A DNA stretch of 64,000 nucleotides from Pseudomonadota bacterium. GTDB lineage: Bacteria; Pseudomonadota; Alphaproteobacteria; UBA2136; UBA6156. The notes under the pieces were generated by a model. The model did not search any database, was not told where the DNA came from, and was given only the letters and a program-made list of their open reading frames with translations. The DNA is taken from contig WGMN01000001.1 in the NCBI GenBank assembly GCA_016125035.1, forward strand, positions 129,526-193,525, read 5' to 3'. This document shows positions 19,529 through 28,700 of this stretch, in pieces. How positions within the stretch are numbered: position 1 is the first letter of the stretch; the number at the start of each line of letters is the position of its first letter. The position numbers were made by a program, and so were the translations under genes.

Positions 19529-19945
19529 GTGCCTAAACACCGCGACCCTGTTGACCTTCATGTCGGCCTGCGCCTGCGCCTGCGCCGCAACATGCTGGGC
19601 CTTAGCCAGGACAAATTGGGCAGCGCCATTGGCGTGAGCTTTCAGATGGTGCAGAAATACGAGCGTGGCGACTGCCGCGTGGGCGCCAGCCGCTTGATGA
19701 AAATTGCGCAGTCGCTGGATGTTCCGGTGAGTTGGTTTTTTGAAGGTTTTGCCGGCAAGGACGCCAAGAGCATGCGTGTGGCGGAAGACAAAGCAACGCT
19801 TGACGAAGGCATGTTGCACAGCAAGGAAACGATGGACCTGCTGAAGGCCTATTACACCCTGCCGGAAAAATTGCGGCGCAACGTGCTGACGATGATGAAG
19901 ACCATGCAAGACGACAAAAACGGCAAGGACGACGAAGGCGCCTGA
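19529..19945 (+). CDS. Xre-family HTH transcriptional regulator
   Basis: A small cytosolic DNA-binding protein. The GTG at 19529 gives MPKHRDPVDLHVGLRLR, which matches the start of the alphaproteobacterial regulators found between lnt and metK; a TTG at 19496 is an alternative. The cro/C1-type HTH spans about 13-67 (LSQDKLGSAIGVSFQMVQKY). The C-terminal part is helical and charged. The stop codon TGA forms the loop of the terminator hairpin that follows. Confidence 0.9.
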   Translation: MPKHRDPVDLHVGLRLRLRRNMLGLSQDKLGSAIGVSFQMVQKYERGDCRVGASRLMKIAQSLDVPVSWFFEGFAGKDAKSMRVAEDKATLDEGMLHSKETMDLLKAYYTLPEKLRRNVLTMMKTMQDDKNGKDDEGA

Positions 19946-19960
19946 GGCGCCTTTAATTTT
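19935..19960 (+). terminator. Intrinsic terminator overlapping the xre stop codon
   Basis: Stem AAGGCGCC (19935-19942) with GGCGCCTT (19946-19953); the three-base loop is the TGA stop codon. T-rich bases follow. A ribosome at the stop codon would cover the hairpin, so translation could delay its formation. Confidence 0.85.
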
Positions 19961-19966
19961 GTGATT

Positions 19967-21178
19967 TCAATGGTTGAGGGGTTGGCGTTGGTCGCTCATT
20001 TCGCCGGCGCGTTTAAGCGCCCATTCCGACAGGGGCGGGCCCAGTGTTTCCAGCACCGCCACGCCTGCCAGCACCACCTGCGAAAGAGTACTGCCGAGCA
20101 TGGGGAACCAGCCTTCCACCGATTGGGTCATGCCGATGGCCAAGCCTGCCATGGGCATGAGCAGTGTGGCCACCTGGAAAGCCTGGGCGCGGCTGGTGTG
20201 AGTGCCGCCCGCCACCGTTTGCAAAGCAGCATATTTGCCCACCGCGCGCAGCAGCACAAAGGCAGCTGCCAGCGGTGCGTAGTGCCAGAGCTCGGTGATG
20301 TGCAGTTTGGCACCTGCCAAGACGAAGAGAATGATGAAGAAAATTTCTGCACGGCCGCCGAAGGTGGCCTCACGCAAGGGGGCCACGCCCTTCATGTTGC
20401 CGACCATGACGCCGAGCAGCAGTGCGGTGAGAAGTGGAGAGACCAGGGCGATATCTGACAAACCCAGCGCCAGCATGACCAGCGCCGCCAGCACCGCGAA
20501 AGCGTGCTGCCCGGCGCTGAGGCCCAGATAGGACACCACACGCCCAACCCCATAAAGAGCGCCCGCCAGCAACAGCGAACAGGCAAGGATGTAGAGCGGG
20601 TGAAGAATGGTAGCTGCCCAGCCGGCCTGCTGCATGAGGTGGAACCCCGGCAGCAACAGCATGGAAAGCACGAAGGCGATGATGTTGTTGAGCGCCAGCA
20701 GGGTGAGGGTTTGGCGGGTGACGGGGCCGTCGGCGTCGAACTCGTTCACCACCATCATGACGATGGCGGGTGAGCTGGAGACGCCGATGGCGCCGATCAT
20801 CGCCGCCACCAAAGGTGCAACGCCCAGCAACACCAGCCCGCCGGTGATGAGCCCCATGGTGAGGGTGGCCTCGATGACCGCGGTGCCAAGTGTGCCGCCG
20901 CCACCGCCGAAAATCTGCCGCAGGTTGAGGTGGCGGCCGAGATCGAACAGGATAAGCCCGAGCGCGATGTTGATGAAGATGGAGGCTTGGCCAAGCATCG
21001 ACTGGGTAAACATGCCCAGCCCACCCGGGCCCAATGCCATGCCCACCAGCATGAAGCCGGTGATGCGCGGCAGGTAGCGGCTGCGGTGGGCGAGTTCTCC
21101 CGCCACGGCGCCGGCCAGCAAGAGCAGCCCGAAGACCATGAAGGTGTTGAAGGTGAAGGCGGTGGGCAGAAAGCTCAT
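19967..21178 (-). CDS. CPA2-type cation/proton antiporter (KefB-like membrane domain)
   Basis: An inner-membrane transporter of about 403 residues with some 12 hydrophobic segments. The start LVGMALGPGGLGMF and the conserved SSSPAIVMMV and FGGRAEIFFIILFVLAGAKL segments are typical of the Na+/H+ exchanger CPA2 family. There is no C-terminal TrkA/KTN domain, so ligand gating of the KefC type is not expected. I use the ATG at 21178; a GTG at 21190 is in frame. It is 15 bp downstream of phoH. Confidence 0.85.
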   Translation of the reverse strand: MSFLPTAFTFNTFMVFGLLLLAGAVAGELAHRSRYLPRITGFMLVGMALGPGGLGMFTQSMLGQASIFINIALGLILFDLGRHLNLRQIFGGGGGTLGTAVIEATLTMGLITGGLVLLGVAPLVAAMIGAIGVSSSPAIVMMVVNEFDADGPVTRQTLTLLALNNIIAFVLSMLLLPGFHLMQQAGWAATILHPLYILACSLLLAGALYGVGRVVSYLGLSAGQHAFAVLAALVMLALGLSDIALVSPLLTALLLGVMVGNMKGVAPLREATFGGRAEIFFIILFVLAGAKLHITELWHYAPLAAAFVLLRAVGKYAALQTVAGGTHTSRAQAFQVATLLMPMAGLAIGMTQSVEGWFPMLGSTLSQVVLAGVAVLETLGPPLSEWALKRAGEMSDQRQPLNH

Positions 21179-21193
21179 GGCGCCGCTCACGGC

Positions 21194-22189
21194 TTATTCG
21201 TCGATTTTAAAGTTGAGCTGGCGGTCGCGTTCCGCGTAGGCGGTGACGATGGTGGAGACCAGCGGGTGGCGCACCACGTCGGCCTCGCGGAATTTGATGA
21301 TGTCGATATCGCGCACCCCTTCCAGCGTGCGCAGGGCGTCATCCAGCCCGTTGCGCGTGCCGCGGGGGAGATCACTCTGCCCGGGATCACCGGTGACGAA
21401 GATGCGGCTGTTCTCGCCCAGGCGGGTGAGGAACATCTTCATCTGCTGCGGGGTGGTATTTTGCGCCTCGTCGAGCAGCATGACGCAATCCTTGAGGGTG
21501 CGGCCGCGCATGTAGGCGAGTGGTGCGATCTCGATCTGGCCGGTCTCGCGCATCTTCTGCCATTTTTCGCGGCCGATGGTGTCATCCAGAGCGTCGAACA
21601 GCGGGCGCAGGTAGGGATCGATCTTTTCCTCGAACGTGCCGGGGAGGAAGCCGAGGCGCTCGCCGGCCTCCAGCACCGGGCGGGTGAGCACCAGCTTTTT
21701 GACCTGGCGCGACATAAGCAGGTGCACGGCGTAGGCCGCAGCGAGAAAGGTTTTGCCGGTACCCGCCGGACCGACGCCGAACACCAGCGTGGAGCGGGTG
21801 AGCGCGCTGACATAGGCATGCTGCGTGACCGAGCGTGGCATGACCTTAATGAGCGGTGTGTGGATGGTGGTGGAGCCGTTGAGGAGATCGGTGGATTTGA
21901 GCTGTTGACCGAGTAGACCATCGGACATGCGCAGCGAGGCTTCCACCTGCGCGGGGCTAAGCGAGACGCCGTTTTTAAGCAGGTCGTAGAGATCTTCCAG
22001 CACGCCTTTGGCGCGGGCGGCTTGCTCTGGCGGGCCGAAGATGGCGAGCTGGTTGCCGCGCGCCACCAGTTGCACGCCCAGCGTATCTTCGATGAGTTGC
22101 AGGTGGGCGTCTTGGCGGCCGCAGAGCTCGGCCAAAAGCTGGTTGCTGGCAAAGGTGAGCTGCAGGGGAGCGGGGGAGGTTTTGGCCAT
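21194..22189 (-). CDS. phoH: PhoH family ATPase
   Basis: A cytoplasmic P-loop ATPase of 331 residues. Walker A is GPAGTGKT (140-147), Walker B is MLLDEAQN (DEAQ 240-243) and the late GDPGQSDLPRG loop is conserved. PhoH proteins are often coded with ybeY and miaB and are thought to act in RNA metabolism. The ATG at 22189 matches family N termini; an in-frame GTG at 22243 with AAGGAG further upstream would add 18 residues. Confidence 0.93.
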   Translation of the reverse strand: MAKTSPAPLQLTFASNQLLAELCGRQDAHLQLIEDTLGVQLVARGNQLAIFGPPEQAARAKGVLEDLYDLLKNGVSLSPAQVEASLRMSDGLLGQQLKSTDLLNGSTTIHTPLIKVMPRSVTQHAYVSALTRSTLVFGVGPAGTGKTFLAAAYAVHLLMSRQVKKLVLTRPVLEAGERLGFLPGTFEEKIDPYLRPLFDALDDTIGREKWQKMRETGQIEIAPLAYMRGRTLKDCVMLLDEAQNTTPQQMKMFLTRLGENSRIFVTGDPGQSDLPRGTRNGLDDALRTLEGVRDIDIIKFREADVVRHPLVSTIVTAYAERDRQLNFKIDE

Positions 22190-22326
22190 TGCGCTAATTT
22201 CGCACTTGCTGGTGTGCGGTGCAAGCGCTAGATGTTGGGTCACTCAATGTTGCATCTCTCCTTTTCATTCCTTCCACCAGAGGTGGAGATGCAAATTTTC
22301 GTCTCTTGAAAGTTCTGGAGGTTCCG

Positions 22327-22512
22327 ATGCCTGTACATATTATCAGCAACTGCCACGGTATAGCAGGGAGTTGTGCACCGCTTGTGCACCATGCCAACAC
22401 TTCATCCTGGCCGGCGCTGTATTTTATTATGGCGCTCCTTTCCTTCCCGCTCGCGATGGTAGCAGGGGTGGCCGTTAACAAGTTAAGACCGAGCGAGCCG
22501 ACCCAGCAATGA
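22327..22512 (+). CDS. Putative small membrane protein, 61 aa
   Basis: Unrecognised short gene. Support comes from a strong ribosome site GGAGG five bases before the ATG and one probable membrane helix (YFIMALLSFPLAMVAGVAV, about residues 33-51). Residues 5-25 hold several His and Cys. Its last 30 bp overlap the 3' end of miaB on the other strand. Base composition upstream is less GC-rich than the neighbours. It may be spurious. Confidence 0.45.
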   Translation: MPVHIISNCHGIAGSCAPLVHHANTSSWPALYFIMALLSFPLAMVAGVAVNKLRPSEPTQQ

Positions 22513-23868
22513 TTTGGGGCCAGCGTGGGTGATTTCGGCTTCGACCAATTGGCCCGGCAGCGATGCCGGGTCAATTCCGTTTTCTACCGTGAAGTTGACC
22601 GGCATGTTGTGGGGAGAGCGGCCGCGCAGTTGGCCGGGCTGGCCGCCGGGGCCTTCCACCAGCACGGAGATGGTTTGGCCGATGAATTGTGTGAGGAAGG
22701 CTTCGGTAGTGTGGTCGAGCACCGCTTGCAGGGCGGCGAGGCGCTCTTTTTTTGTCAGTTCATCCACCTGGTTGGGGAGGTCGGCCGCCGGGGTGCCGGG
22801 GCGGGGAGAATAGGCAAAGCTGTAGGCGCCGACAAAGCCGACGGTGGCTGCGACTTGCAGGGTTTGGGCGAAGTCGTCTTCCGTTTCGCCGGGGAAGCCG
22901 ACGATGAAGTCTCCGCTGATGGCGATGTGAGGCTGCGCGGCGCGCACCTGGGCAATGGTGGCGAGGTAGGATTCCACCGTGTGGTTGCGGTTCATCGCCT
23001 GCAAAATGCGGTTGGAGCCGGCCTGGATGGGCAGGTGGAAGTAGGGCATGAGTTTGGGGTTGGTGGCGAAGGCGGCGATGAGGTCCGGCGAGGTGTTGTT
23101 GGGGTGCGAGGTGGTGAAGCGGATGCGCTCGATGCCCGCAATTGCGCCGATTTGCTCGCACAATTTGGCCAAAGTAACGGGTGACTGGTGACTGGTTACT
23201 GGTGACTGATAGGCGTTGACGTTTTGGCCGAGCAGGGTGATTTCGCGCACGCCCTGGGTGGCGAGGGCCTGGCATTCCGCCAGGATATCTGCCGCCGGGC
23301 GCGAGATCTCGGCGCCGCGGGTGTAGGGCACCACGCAGTAGGTGCAGAATTTGTCGCAGCCTTCCTGGATGGTGACGAAGGCGCTGGGGCCGTAGGCGCC
23401 GGGGGTGGGGAGGTTGTCGAACTTTTCCAGTTCAGGGAAGTCGGTATCCACGGCGCGTTTTTGGCTGCCGGATTGCACTTTTTCCAGCAGTTGCGGCAGG
23501 CGGTGGAGGGTTTGCGGGCCGAAGACGATCTGCACCGCCGGGGCCTGCTGCATGAGGGACGCGCCCATGGCCTGGCCGGTGCAGCCGCCCACCGCGATAA
23601 TGGCGGATTTGTTGGCTTGGCGGCGCATGCGGCCGATGTCGGAAAAGACCTTATCATCCGCCTTTTCGCGGATGTGGCAGGTGTTGAGGATGATGAGATC
23701 GGCGGCGTCGGCGGTGGGGGCCAGGCGGTAGCCGTGGGGGGCCATCATCTCGGCCATGCGCAGGCCGTCGTAGACGTTCATCTGGCAGCCGTAGGACTTA
23801 ATGAACATGGCTTTTTGGCCCTGGGCAAGGGCTGGCGCGGTAACGGCGTCTTCGATACGGATGGGCAT
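22483..23868 (-). CDS. miaB: tRNA-2-methylthio-N6-isopentenyladenosine synthase MiaB
   Basis: A radical-SAM methylthiotransferase that modifies A37 of tRNAs. 461 residues: N-terminal UPF0004 domain with C28, C64 and C96, radical-SAM core with C171, C175 and C178 (CDKFCTYC), and a C-terminal TRAM domain. Just after the conserved LLGQNVNAY, residues 221-232 (QSPVTSHQSPVT) are coded by a heptamer array, in a loop that is variable in the family. It lies upstream of phoH, as in many proteobacteria, and 9 bp after rimI. Confidence 0.97.
   Translation of the reverse strand: MPIRIEDAVTAPALAQGQKAMFIKSYGCQMNVYDGLRMAEMMAPHGYRLAPTADAADLIILNTCHIREKADDKVFSDIGRMRRQANKSAIIAVGGCTGQAMGASLMQQAPAVQIVFGPQTLHRLPQLLEKVQSGSQKRAVDTDFPELEKFDNLPTPGAYGPSAFVTIQEGCDKFCTYCVVPYTRGAEISRPAADILAECQALATQGVREITLLGQNVNAYQSPVTSHQSPVTLAKLCEQIGAIAGIERIRFTTSHPNNTSPDLIAAFATNPKLMPYFHLPIQAGSNRILQAMNRNHTVESYLATIAQVRAAQPHIAISGDFIVGFPGETEDDFAQTLQVAATVGFVGAYSFAYSPRPGTPAADLPNQVDELTKKERLAALQAVLDHTTEAFLTQFIGQTISVLVEGPGGQPGQLRGRSPHNMPVNFTVENGIDPASLPGQLVEAEITHAGPKSLLGRLARS
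23173..23207. repeat. Heptamer array, GGT class, inside miaB
   Basis: Units GGTGACT (three), GGTTACT (one) and a leading AGTAACG. It is 35 bp long and is read in frame on the other strand as a repeated SPVTSHQ-type peptide within MiaB. Confidence 0.92.
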
Positions 23869-23877
23869 GGGGGCGGT

Positions 23878-24294
23878 TTAGCCCAGATCGAGGCTGTAGA
23901 CAACCGCGTCTTCCGCGGGCTCTTGGTAGTAGCCTTTGCGGGTGGTAAGCGGTTGGAAACCCAGGCTTTTGTAGAGCTGCTGCGCGGGGGTGTTGGAGGC
24001 CCTAACCTCCATGGCGATGGAGGGGCAATTGCTGCTTTTTGCGTGTTGAATAAGGGTGCTAAGCAGTTGTTTGGCATGGCCTTTGCGGCGATGGGGCTCG
24101 CGGATGAACAGGGTGAGCACATCCGCCGCGGTGCCGGGAATGGCGCGGGCCAGCAGGTGGCCGGTTAAGCCTTTGTCATCACACGAAAAAAGAACGTGGT
24201 TGGGTTGGGCCAGCAGGGCGCGGGCCTGGGCGGCGCGGAGGATGGGGTCTACCCAGTTGCGTGGGATTTTATCTAACACTTTGATGTTATGCAT
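23878..24294 (-). CDS. rimI: GNAT acetyltransferase RimI
   Basis: An N-acetyltransferase of 138 residues; the family name-giver acetylates ribosomal protein S18. The acetyl-CoA loop is recognisable as REPHRRKGHAKQLL, followed by MEVRASNTPAQQLYKSLGF, the classical RimI signature. It overlaps tsaB by 8 bp, and the tsaB-rimI pair is widespread. Its substrate here is inferred from context. Confidence 0.9.
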   Translation of the reverse strand: MHNIKVLDKIPRNWVDPILRAAQARALLAQPNHVLFSCDDKGLTGHLLARAIPGTAADVLTLFIREPHRRKGHAKQLLSTLIQHAKSSNCPSIAMEVRASNTPAQQLYKSLGFQPLTTRKGYYQEPAEDAVVYSLDLG

Positions 24295-24910
24295 GTTTGT
24301 AAGCTAATTCCTTAATGTAAGCGGGTTGCAGGGGTTGGTGAAATTGTGGGTTTTGCGCCATTTCTGCCAGCGTGGCGGGTTGCAGAACGCTGAAGGTGCG
24401 CGCGGCGGAACGCGGCAAAAGCAGGTTGGAAGGGGCAAAAAAGGGCATTTCTGGCCCGATTTGTTGCAGCGCTTGCGGCAAGGAGAGGCAAACAGCGGCG
24501 GAAAGCGGCTGCCCGTGCGGGGTGAAAGCCTGGTGGTAGACGGTGTGGCCGGCGGCATCCAGCAGCACGGCGAAGGGTGTGAGGGGGTGGTGCTCGGCAA
24601 TAAGTTGCTGCGCCAGGGCCGGCAGGGTGGGCAGGCCGACGGGTTGCAGGCCCGGAACCACCAGCGCCAGTGCCTGCGCCACCGCCAGCCCGATGCGGAT
24701 GCCGGTGAAGCTGCCAGGCCCGGTGGTGACGGCGAGGCGGGTGAGGGATTGGGGCGGGATATGGTGGCGTTCCAGCAGCTGGTGGAGCTGGGTGTGGAGG
24801 ACATCCGAGCTGCGCGGGGTGGCACTGGTGAAGGATTCAACCTCTTGATTAGTATCATCAAAAATACCCATGGAGAGGCCGGAGAAGGAGGTGTCGAGCA
24901 CGAGCAGCAT
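24287..24910 (-). CDS. tsaB: tRNA threonylcarbamoyladenosine biosynthesis protein TsaB
   Basis: A partner of TsaD in forming t6A37 on tRNAs. 207 residues of the ASKHA fold. The start MLLVLDTSFSGLSMGIFD and the glycine-rich TTGPGSFTGIRIGLAVAQ segment identify it. It overlaps rimI by 8 bp. The TsaE partner is coded at 50288 in this window as a fusion. A heptamer array lies 25 bp upstream. Confidence 0.94.
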   Translation of the reverse strand: MLLVLDTSFSGLSMGIFDDTNQEVESFTSATPRSSDVLHTQLHQLLERHHIPPQSLTRLAVTTGPGSFTGIRIGLAVAQALALVVPGLQPVGLPTLPALAQQLIAEHHPLTPFAVLLDAAGHTVYHQAFTPHGQPLSAAVCLSLPQALQQIGPEMPFFAPSNLLLPRSAARTFSVLQPATLAEMAQNPQFHQPLQPAYIKELAYKHA

Positions 24911-24935
24911 GGGCGGGGTTTAGCATGGATGGGGG

Positions 24936-24982
24936 TTAGGGACTAGGGGCTGGGGGCCGGGGGTTGGGGCTGGGGGTTGGGC
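24936..24982. repeat. Heptamer array, TAGGGGC class (second copy)
   Basis: Units TTAGGGA, CTAGGGG, CTGGGGG, CCGGGGG, then two slightly shortened TTGGGG-type units around another CTGGGGG. It lies upstream of tsaB and matches the array at 679-720. Confidence 0.85.
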
Positions 24983-25047
24983 GTGGCAGAAAAGTGTCAG
25001 GATATCAGGCTTTTCAGCCCCATAAGAGAGCATGGAGCGAGACAGCC

Positions 25048-25242
25048 ATGTTTAACATCATGAACGCGGGGATGCTGGAGGCGTTGGGGCGGGCCCTGGT
25101 GGTACGCTACGGCAACGGCGAGCAAGCGCGCGCGGTGAACGCCGCCAGTGAAGGCATTAAGGCCAAGTTGCATGAGCGCGGCAAGGACGACCCGCAGGTG
25201 CCAGACCCGCATCGCGGCAAGCGGCTTGATACGCGGGCGTAG
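25048..25242 (+). CDS. Hypothetical small protein, 64 aa
   Basis: Unrecognised. The ATG at 25048 follows GGAGCGAGA. It is a basic, helical cytoplasmic protein with no membrane segment; it begins MFNIMNAGMLEALGRALVVR and its tail is Asp-, Pro- and Arg-rich (DDPQVPDPHRGKRLD). It precedes the rod-like small protein in the same direction by about 110 bp. Confidence 0.5.
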   Translation: MFNIMNAGMLEALGRALVVRYGNGEQARAVNAASEGIKAKLHERGKDDPQVPDPHRGKRLDTRA

Positions 25243-25352
25243 ATGGGGCTTGCGCTTTTTCATCTGATGATTAAGAATTAGGCATAGAGAGACTCCGTGC
25301 CGGGTGTTGTGAGAGACGCCCGCACAACAGAGAAGAACAAGGAGAAATGGGC

Positions 25353-25688
25353 ATGATGCCGAAGATTTATGGCCTGGATGTGGCCGTGCAAGGCTTGCGC
25401 AAGCAGGGTGATCGCGTGACCCGCGATGTGGACACGATGAACAAGGCGTTTGCCGCCGCGCAAAACGCGCAGGCCGCAGACAGCGTGAGTGTGTCGGACA
25501 AGGCCAGCATTGCCCCGGCGGTGGAAGATGCCATGCGCGGCGCGGTGCTGGCCCCCGAAGGCGACGTGACCAAAGCGTTGGTGGATGTGTTGCAGGCCAA
25601 AGCCGCTTACGGCGCCAATGTGCAGGCCGCCAAGGTGACCGGGGATATCCAGAGCGAGATTTATAAGATGTTTGGGAATAAGGCGTAG
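25353..25688 (+). CDS. Small protein with a flagellar-rod-like C terminus, 111 aa
   Basis: I chose the ATG at 25353, which is seven bases after GGAGA; the ATG at 25347 is too close. The C-terminal helix ALVDVLQAKAAYGANVQAAK resembles the last helix of flagellar rod proteins FlgB/FlgC/FlgF, where the A-x-R/K-A-Y-x-A-N pattern mediates coiled-coil packing. The N-terminal half lacks the rod signature. It could be a rod accessory protein or a diverged FliE-like protein. It is followed by a strong terminator. Confidence 0.6.
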   Translation: MMPKIYGLDVAVQGLRKQGDRVTRDVDTMNKAFAAAQNAQAADSVSVSDKASIAPAVEDAMRGAVLAPEGDVTKALVDVLQAKAAYGANVQAAKVTGDIQSEIYKMFGNKA

Positions 25689-25704
25689 TTCTTCCGTTGC
25701 CGTG

Positions 25705-25730
25705 ACGGGGCCGGAAGGCCCCGTTTTTTT
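25705..25730 (+). terminator. Intrinsic terminator
   Basis: Stem ACGGGGCC with GGCCCCGT and loop GGAA, followed by seven T. It closes the small rod-like gene before the glutamate dehydrogenase. Confidence 0.93.
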
Positions 25731-25778
25731 GGACGTGCACCTTGTCGTCGCCCGGCAGCCTGGCGTAGGGTAGCGGCA

Positions 25779-28700
25779 ATGACAAAAACAACCAAAGGGG
25801 CCAAAGCCCCCGTGCGTGCCAGCAAGAAAACCGCCGGTGACAACCCCGGCCTTCCCGCCGACCGGGCGCATGCCGTGCGCGTGGAGCTGGGCCACGACCT
25901 GCTGATAAAATTTTACCGTCGCGGCAAGCCCTGGACGTTGGCCGCGCTGATGCCGCTGGTGGAAAGTTGCGGCCTGGTGGCGCTGACCGAAGAGACCGTG
26001 GCGCCCCAAGGCACCGACCCATGGTGGTGCCATGAAGTGTTGTGCGAAATGCCCTTCCCCCAGCCAGGCAAGGATGAGCTGGCCGCCCTGCTGGCGGTGC
26101 TGGACGCCTGCATGGCCGGAGAACTGGAGAGCGACAGCCTGAACCGTCTGGCGCTGGCCGCCGCGCTGGGCCCGCGCGAGTTGACGGTGTGGCGCGCTTG
26201 GGTGGCCTACCTGCAGCAGATTGATGCGCGTTTGGGAAGTTGGCAGATGCGCCGCATTGTGCGTGCGCGCGCCGACCTGGCGCGTGCGCTGTGGCGCCTG
26301 TTTGCGGTGCGTCATGAGCCCGGCCTGGCTGACACCAAGCGCGATGAAATCGCCAGCGAGCTGAGCTACTTTTTAGACCGCGAGATGGCCGCCATGCCCA
26401 GCGCCGAGCATGAGCGTGTGTGGCGCATTTTGCTGGGCGTGGTGGAAGCCACCCTGCGCACCAACGTGTGGAGCGTGGCCGGCAGCAGCGAAGCCCTGGC
26501 CTTTAAGCTGGACAGCTGGGCGGTGCCCGCCATGCCCAGCCCCAAGCCGTGGCGCGAGATCTTTGTTTATCACCCCCACGTGGAAGGTGTGCACCTGCGT
26601 GGCGGCCCGGTGGCGCGCGGCGGGTTGCGCCACAGCACCCGCGAGCTTGATTACCGCACCGAAGTGCTGGGGCTGATGACCGCGCAGATGCGCAAGAACA
26701 CGATTATCATCCCCGTAGGGGCCAAGGGCGGCTTTTGCGTGCGCGGGCTGGAAGTAACCGCAGACAGCATTGCCGGGTGCTACCGCAAGTATGTGCGCGC
26801 GCTGCTGAGTGTGACAGACACCCACGACAGCACAGGCAAAGTGTGCCACCCGGTGGGCATGGTATGCCGCGACGGCGACGACACCTACCTGGTGGTGGCC
26901 GCCGACAAAGGCACCGCCCACCTGAGCGACACCGCCAACGATGAAGCCTTGAAGGCCGACTACTGGGGCTTGACCGGCAAGGGAGAAAAGCCCGCCGGCT
27001 TTTGGCTGGGAGATGCCTTTGCCAGCGGCGGCAGCCACGGCTACGACCACAAGGACATGGCGATTACCGCGCGGGGCGCGTGGGTAAGTGTGATGCATCA
27101 TGCCGGGGCGTTGGGGATTTTGCCCAGCGCGCAAAGGCCGCTGACCATGGTGGGCATTGGTGACATGGGCGGCGACGTGTTTGGCAACGGCCTGTTGCGC
27201 GAGCCGCATGTGCAGCTGGTGGGCGCCTTTAACCACATGCACATTTTTTTAGACCCCACCCCCGACCCGCTGGCAGCCTATGAGGAGCGCAGAAGGTTGT
27301 TTGCCGAAGGGCTTGGCTGGGATGGCTATGACAGCAGCAAGATTTCATCTGGCGGCGGGGTGTGGCCGCGCAGCGCCAAGGTTATCCCGCTGAGTGACGC
27401 AGTGCAGGAGCGTTTGGGTTTGCGCGTGAAGCAGGCCGCCCCGGCGGAGGTGATCCAGGCCATGTTGCGCGCGCCGGTGGATTGCATTTGGAATGGGGGC
27501 ATTGGCACCTACATTAAAGCCAGCACCGAACCCCAGGCCGCCGCCGCCGACAAGGTGAACGACGACCTGCGCGTGGATGCCGACAGCGTGCGGGCGCGGA
27601 TGATCGGCGAGGGAGGCAACCTGGGCATTACACCACGCGGGCGGGTGGAGCTGGCGCTGCGCGGCGTGATGCTGAACACCGACGCGCTGGACAACAGTGG
27701 CGGAGTGAGCACCAGCGACCATGAAGTGAACCTGAAGATTTTGCTGCAAGCGGTGATGAACGACGGCAAGTTGGACAGCGCCGGGCGCAACAAATTGCTG
27801 GAAGCCATGCGCGAAGACGTGGCCGCGCTGGTGCTGGCAGACAACACTTTGCAGAACCTGGCGATTACGCTGGAGGGTGAAGAGAGCGAGGCTTATCACC
27901 GCGAGTTGCTGGAGTGGCAGAACGTGATGGTGAAGGCCGGCCACGCCAGCCTGCACGACGATTGCCTGCCCGCCGCCAAGGACCTGACCGCGCGCACCGC
28001 CCTGCCCGGCGGAGCCCGCTACACCCGCCCCGAACTGTGCGGCCTGATGGCCGCCACCAAAGGCTGGTTGCGCGACGAATTGCTGGCAGACCGCGGGCTG
28101 CTGGAGTGCGAAGCGGTGCAGCCGCTGCTGGTGCGGTACTTCCCCCAAGTGATACAGGACAAATACGCCGCGTGGATTGTGCGCCACCCGCTGGCCCGCG
28201 AGATTGCCGCCACCGGGCTTGCCAACCTGCTGGTGAACAGGCTGGGGATTTTGACCATCCCCCGGCTGATGGACGACTTTGAAACCGGCGCCTGCGACGC
28301 CGCGCGCGCCTGCACCGTGGCCACCAGCGTGGCGCGCATGCCGCCGATGTGGAACCAGCTGGACGGCATGCCCCTGCCCCACGCCACGCTGGTGCAGGTA
28401 AGCCAGCGGCTGAAGATGGTGGCGGGAATGATGGCCGCCTGGATATTGCGCCACGGCCAGCCGGTGGAGGTGGCACGCTGGTTGAAGCGTCTGCATGGCC
28501 CGGTGGCGGAAATTATCGCCCTGCTGCCGCATGTGCTGGCCGGCAAGAACGACATGCTGCGCTGGCAGCGCGAGTGGCTGAGCATGGGCTTGCCGGAGGC
28601 TTTTGCCGGGCGGATGGCGATGCTCTCGCCGCTGGTGATCGCGCCCGATGTGGTGCTGGCGTGCGAGCGCACGCGCCAGCCGCTGGAGAAGATTCTGGTG

